Below, piece by piece: positions 60,839-64,000 of a stretch of DNA of 64,000 bases. Each line of letters starts with the position of its first letter. Within the stretch, counting starts at the first letter, position 1. Below the pieces are notes generated by a model. The model searched no databases. It was not told the DNA's origin and worked only from the letters and a program-made list of their open reading frames with translations. The stretch comes from Clostridiales bacterium (GTDB taxonomy: Bacteria > Bacillota > Clostridia > Oscillospirales > Acutalibacteraceae): contig DUNN01000036.1 in assembly GCA_012839345.1 (NCBI GenBank), positions 186,001 through 250,000 on the forward strand, read 5' to 3'. Both the position numbers and the translations under genes were made by a program.

Positions 60839-61831
60839 TTGTTGGTTCAAATCAGCGATATAGCTAGAATGGCAGGTGTTTCCTGCGCTACTGTTTCTAG
60901 GGTGATTAACGGTTCTGCCAAAGTAAGCGAGGAGAAGGCCCGACGTGTGCAGGAGGCTATTCGTGAAACGGGTTTCAAACCAAACGAGATTGCCCGTTCT
61001 CTCTACAAAAAGTCATCTCGGCTAATTGGTTATATAGTCCCTAGCATTTTAAATGTGTTTCTGAATGAAATCGGCCGTGCTATCGAGGATGAAGCTTTCC
61101 AAAACGGTTTTAAAATGATTTTGTGCAACTCGGATGAAGATCCGGGAAAAGAAGCCGCCTACATCAATATGCTTACTTCTATGAATGCGGATGGCATTAT
61201 TATCACCGCAAACAATGAGCATCTGGATGAGGAAATCCGAAATTGCCCGCTTCCGATTGTGGTGCTGGATAAAAATGCTGGAACGCATTATACCGCCTCC
61301 GTTCAGTCGGATAATTATACCGGTGGAAAAATCGCCGCGGAGCATCTGCTCGACTGCGGCTGCCGCAGGATTGTGCTGATGCGCGGTCCACAACAGTACA
61401 CCAGTACCCAGCAACGTTTTCTGGGGTATGTGGATGCGTGCAACGAACGCGGGGTTCAGCCTTTGTTTTTGAGCAGCCAGTACAGCTATGAAGAAAGCAT
61501 TCGTAGTTCCCGCGAACTGCTTGAACGTTTTCCGGAAGTGGATGGAATCCTTGCTTCCACAGATATGATGGCAATGTCCCTGTATAAAGTGCTTTGTGAG
61601 CAGGGCCGGCGCGTGCCGGACGACGTGATGATAGTCGGATACGACGGCGTAGCGCTCAGCGAACTGATTACGCCGACGCTGACCACGGTGGCCCAGCCGA
61701 TTGAGGAGATTGGCCGCCTGGCTGCGAAACTCATTATCGAGCAGGTTGCCACAAACAACATTCAGCAGAAGGAAAATATTTTGCCGGTTTCTCTGAAAAT
61801 TGGGGAAACTACAAAAAGAAAAAATAAATAG
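60839..61831 (+). CDS. LacI-family transcriptional regulator (nucleoside/ribose block)
   Basis: This 330-residue repressor has the helix-turn-helix [38 protein letters not shown] at its start, the hinge [21 protein letters not shown] and a periplasmic-binding-like effector domain ([43 protein letters not shown]). TTG 60839 or TTG 60842 may initiate; GGTGAT lies just before. deoB and deoD follow within 20 and 70 bp, so it probably controls them in response to a nucleoside-derived sugar (inference). Confidence 0.9.
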   Translation: MLVQISDIARMAGVSCATVSRVINGSAKVSEEKARRVQEAIRETGFKPNEIARSLYKKSSRLIGYIVPSILNVFLNEIGRAIEDEAFQNGFKMILCNSDEDPGKEAAYINMLTSMNADGIIITANNEHLDEEIRNCPLPIVVLDKNAGTHYTASVQSDNYTGGKIAAEHLLDCGCRRIVLMRGPQQYTSTQQRFLGYVDACNERGVQPLFLSSQYSYEESIRSSRELLERFPEVDGILASTDMMAMSLYKVLCEQGRRVPDDVMIVGYDGVALSELITPTLTTVAQPIEEIGRLAAKLIIEQVATNNIQQKENILPVSLKIGETTKRKNK

Positions 61832-61847
61832 AGAAGGATCTTGTTCA

Positions 61848-63026
61848 ATGAGTGAAAATAAAAAAAGAATCTTTTTGGTTGTCCTAGACAGTGTGGGCAT
61901 TGGGGAAGAGCCCGACGCCGCTGAATATGGGGATGCAGGCAGCAACACGTTGGCCGCTTGTGCTTCCAGCAGCTATTTCAACATGCCCAATATGCGCCGA
62001 CTTGGCCTGTTCAATATTGACGGGGTCAACTGCAGGGAGGGAGTCGAGGCGCCGGAGGCCGCAATTGCAAGGCTCCAAGAGCTTTCCAAAGGTAAAGATA
62101 CTACCATTGGCCATTGGGAAATCGCTGGAATCCATTCGCCCAAGCCCCTGCCTACTTATCCGAACGGCTTTCCGCCGGAAGTGATTCATGAATTCGAGAA
62201 ACGGACGGGCCGTCGCGTCCTCTGCAATAAGCCTTACTCCGGAACCGATGTTATTCGCGACTACGGAAAAGAGCATGTGGAAACGGGCGCTTTGATTGTG
62301 TATACCTCTGCGGACAGTGTGTTCCAGGTGGCGGCGCATGAATCCGTGGTTCCGGTGGAAGAACTGTACCGTTACTGCAAAATAGCACGTGAGCTGCTTA
62401 CCGGGGAGCACGGTGTAGGCCGTGTGATCGCCCGCCCCTTTACTGGGGAATATCCGAACTTCACAAGAACTTCCAACCGGCATGACTTTTCCTTGGAACC
62501 GCCGCACATTACCATGTTGGATCAGCTGACGGAAAACGGGGTTGACGTTGTTTCCATCGGAAAAATTGTGGATATTTTCGCAGGCCGTGGAATTTCCGAA
62601 GCGGTCCGAACGAAAAATAATGCGGATGGCATTGAGCGCACGATTGAATATTTGGGGCACGACTTTAACGGCCTGTGCTTCATTAATCTGGTGGATTTCG
62701 ATATGGTCTACGGGCACCGGAACGATGTGGATGGCTACGCGAAGGCGCTGACGTATTTTGATGAGCAGCTGCCACGCATTTTGGCGGGCTTGAAGGAGAA
62801 TGACATTCTCATGATTACCGCTGACCACGGCTGCGACCCTGCGACTCCTTCTACCGACCATTCCAGGGAATATATTCCTTGGCTTGTATACGGAAAATCA
62901 GTCAAAGCCGGTGCGAACCTCGGCACACTGCCGACTTTCTCCGACATCGGAGCAACCGTACTGGATTATTTCGGAGTATCACCAAAAATTAATGGTACAT
63001 CACGGTTAAAGCAGCTGTTAAAATAA
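61848..63026 (+). CDS. deoB: Phosphopentomutase
   Basis: This 392-residue manganese enzyme of the alkaline-phosphatase superfamily interconverts ribose or deoxyribose 1-phosphate and 5-phosphate. Metal sites are visible in [21 protein letters not shown], the phospho-Thr region [12 protein letters not shown], and [31 protein letters not shown] lies 11 bp before ATG 61848. It works with DeoD: nucleoside phosphorolysis yields the sugar phosphate that DeoB isomerises. Confidence 0.97.
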   Translation: MSENKKRIFLVVLDSVGIGEEPDAAEYGDAGSNTLAACASSSYFNMPNMRRLGLFNIDGVNCREGVEAPEAAIARLQELSKGKDTTIGHWEIAGIHSPKPLPTYPNGFPPEVIHEFEKRTGRRVLCNKPYSGTDVIRDYGKEHVETGALIVYTSADSVFQVAAHESVVPVEELYRYCKIARELLTGEHGVGRVIARPFTGEYPNFTRTSNRHDFSLEPPHITMLDQLTENGVDVVSIGKIVDIFAGRGISEAVRTKNNADGIERTIEYLGHDFNGLCFINLVDFDMVYGHRNDVDGYAKALTYFDEQLPRILAGLKENDILMITADHGCDPATPSTDHSREYIPWLVYGKSVKAGANLGTLPTFSDIGATVLDYFGVSPKINGTSRLKQLLK

Positions 63027-63096
63027 TGATTTGAAATTTGAGAAATTTCGAAAGAGCAGAGTCTTTCAACCGTTTATTGAAAGGATGATCACTATC

Positions 63097-63807
63097 ATGG
63101 CAAACGTACCAACTCCCCACAACGGGGCATTACCAGGAGAGATCGCACAAACGGTTTTAATGCCGGGCGATCCGCTGCGCGCAAAATTCATTGCCGATAA
63201 CTATTTAACGGACGTGCATTGTTTTAACACGGTCCGGAATATGCTCGGCTTCACCGGAAACTATAAAGGAAAACGCGTTTCCGTCATGGGCGGCGGAATG
63301 GGTATGCCGTCCGTTGGAATTTACACATACGAGCTTTTCAATTTTTATAACGTAGACAATATTATTCGGATTGGTTCTGCGGGCGGAATCGCTGATAATG
63401 TTCATGTGCGCGACGTTGTGGTGGGCATGGGCGCGTGCACCGATTCCAATTACGCGGCTCAGTATTGCCTGCCCGGTACGTTTGCTCCGATTGCCAGCTA
63501 CGACCTTCTTTCCAAAGCGGTCAAGGCGGCCGAAGAACTGAACGTAAAAACTGTAGTCGGCAATGTGCTTTCCAGCGACGTGTTTTACGGGGACAATGAA
63601 AACGCGCTGAAATCATGGAAGAAGATGGGCGTTCTTGCGGTGGAAATGGAAGCTGCCGCACTGTATATGAATGCCGCCAGAGCCGGAAAGAATGCACTCT
63701 GCCTGCTGACCATTTCCGACTGTCCGTTTACCGGCGAAGAGCTTTCGGCGGAAGAGCGGCAGACCGGGTTTAAGCAGATGATGGAAGTCGCATTGGCGCT
63801 TGCCTAA
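63097..63807 (+). CDS. deoD: Purine-nucleoside phosphorylase, DeoD type
   Basis: This 236-residue hexameric enzyme splits purine nucleosides with phosphate. It has [16 protein letters not shown], the phosphate-site [43 protein letters not shown], and the base-recognition region [34 protein letters not shown] 63097 starts the family sequence [11 protein letters not shown]. An in-frame ATG at 63085 is too close to the AAGGA site. It lies 70 bp after deoB. Confidence 0.97.
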   Translation: MANVPTPHNGALPGEIAQTVLMPGDPLRAKFIADNYLTDVHCFNTVRNMLGFTGNYKGKRVSVMGGGMGMPSVGIYTYELFNFYNVDNIIRIGSAGGIADNVHVRDVVVGMGACTDSNYAAQYCLPGTFAPIASYDLLSKAVKAAEELNVKTVVGNVLSSDVFYGDNENALKSWKKMGVLAVEMEAAALYMNAARAGKNALCLLTISDCPFTGEELSAEERQTGFKQMMEVALALA

Positions 63808-63869
63808 TTTTTTTAAAGCTTGAGGACAATATAAAAAGGAAAAATCTGTTTGTCAAATGCGGGTAAGTC

Positions 63870-63898
63870 TTGCAAAATCCCGCCGAAGGTAGTAATAT
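63870..63898 (+). promoter_or_regulatory. Promoter before the right-edge gene
   Basis: TTGCAA (63870-63875), a 17-bp spacer and TAATAT (63893-63898). A second -10-like TATAAA with an extended TGTGG precedes it at 63911. Confidence 0.5.
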
Positions 63899-63945
63899 CA
63901 CATATTGTGGTATAAATAACCCAAAAAAATTTAGGAGGAAAATTT

Positions 63946-64000
63946 ATGAAGAAAATTGTTGCACTCCTGCTTGCATCCGTCATGGCGGTATCGGCAACTG
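63946..64000 (+). CDS. Start of an exported protein (cut by window edge)
   Basis: AGGAGG lies 7 bp before the ATG. The 18 visible codons encode MKKIVALLLASVMAVSAT, a typical signal peptide core. Given the deoB-deoD neighbours, a BMP-type nucleoside-binding lipoprotein of an ABC importer is a reasonable guess, but no diagnostic residue is inside the window. Confidence 0.7.
   Translation, partial: MKKIVALLLASVMAVSAT

Noticed and set aside
1..64000. CRISPR arrays, prophage or intact insertion sequences
   Set aside because: No regularly spaced direct repeats, cas genes, integrase, phage structural genes or transposase reading frames were found.

Overview
The window is about 50% GC and looks like a chromosomal segment of an anaerobic, spore-forming Firmicute, most likely class Clostridia, order Eubacteriales (Ruminococcaceae/Oscillospiraceae-like). 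Supporting evidence: strong AGGAGG ribosome sites with frequent TTG/GTG starts; the sporulation inhibitor BofA beside YaaL; an [FeFe]-hydrogenase-type protein; an AmmeMemoRadiSam cluster; a CIRCE-controlled small heat-shock protein; and the gdpP-rplI-dnaB and tilS-hpt-ftsH order. The genus cannot be fixed from sequence reading alone.

Layout. 1-2365 (minus): an amino-acid ABC importer, cut by the left edge. 2529-15580: carbohydrate metabolism, with manA, a LacI regulator, glycogen phosphorylase, 4-alpha-glucanotransferase, a maltodextrin ABC importer (malE-malF-malG) and a type I pullulanase. Several of their promoters carry TTCGAA/ATCGAT-type palindromes that look like operators for the LacI protein. 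15794-20115: a candidate 33-residue ORF, a GNAT acetyltransferase, a FAD-oxidoreductase/Rieske fusion overlapping a tocopherol-cyclase-like gene, and DUF3842 plus a CooT-like protein. 20194-24816: an anaerobic redox block with two Crp/Fnr regulators, a ferredoxin-like protein, an HD protein, a radical SAM protein and a nitroreductase. Two promoters here share a GTA-N8-TAC palindrome centred about 41.5 bp upstream of the predicted starts. 24884-32610: MBL-fold protein, MscS, thioredoxin, fused AmmeMemoRadiSam A/B and its radical SAM partner, a lipoprotein, an LDH-like dehydrogenase and an RlmI-like methyltransferase.

32682-35936: sulfur metabolism. metY is preceded by a 25-codon ORF ending Cys-Gly-Phe-Cys-Cys. 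Part of that ORF can pair perfectly over 11 bp with the metY ribosome-binding site. I regard this candidate cysteine-sensing translational attenuator as the most interesting system here. Cysteine desulfurase and RNase HI follow on the other strand. 36295-46457: housekeeping genes (RNase J, GdpP, L9, DnaB, TilS, Hpt, FtsH). 46725-56819: LiaF-like protein, a divergent type IIA topoisomerase pair, SecG, RNase R, YaaL, BofA, a structured intergenic region, DUF4364 and an XRE regulator. 57016-64000: tRNA-Thr, the [FeFe]-hydrogenase-like gene, an HD protein, a broken corA, hsp20, and a nucleoside catabolic block (LacI, deoB, deoD and the start of an exported protein).

Two dispersed repeat families stand out. 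One is a roughly 90-nt element with conserved, partly covarying stems, headed by TATAATAG or TACAATAG, at 19216, 30218 and 36208 (minus). The other is a long hairpin used at gene ends at 9161, 20066 and 55359. No CRISPR array, prophage or intact transposase was seen.
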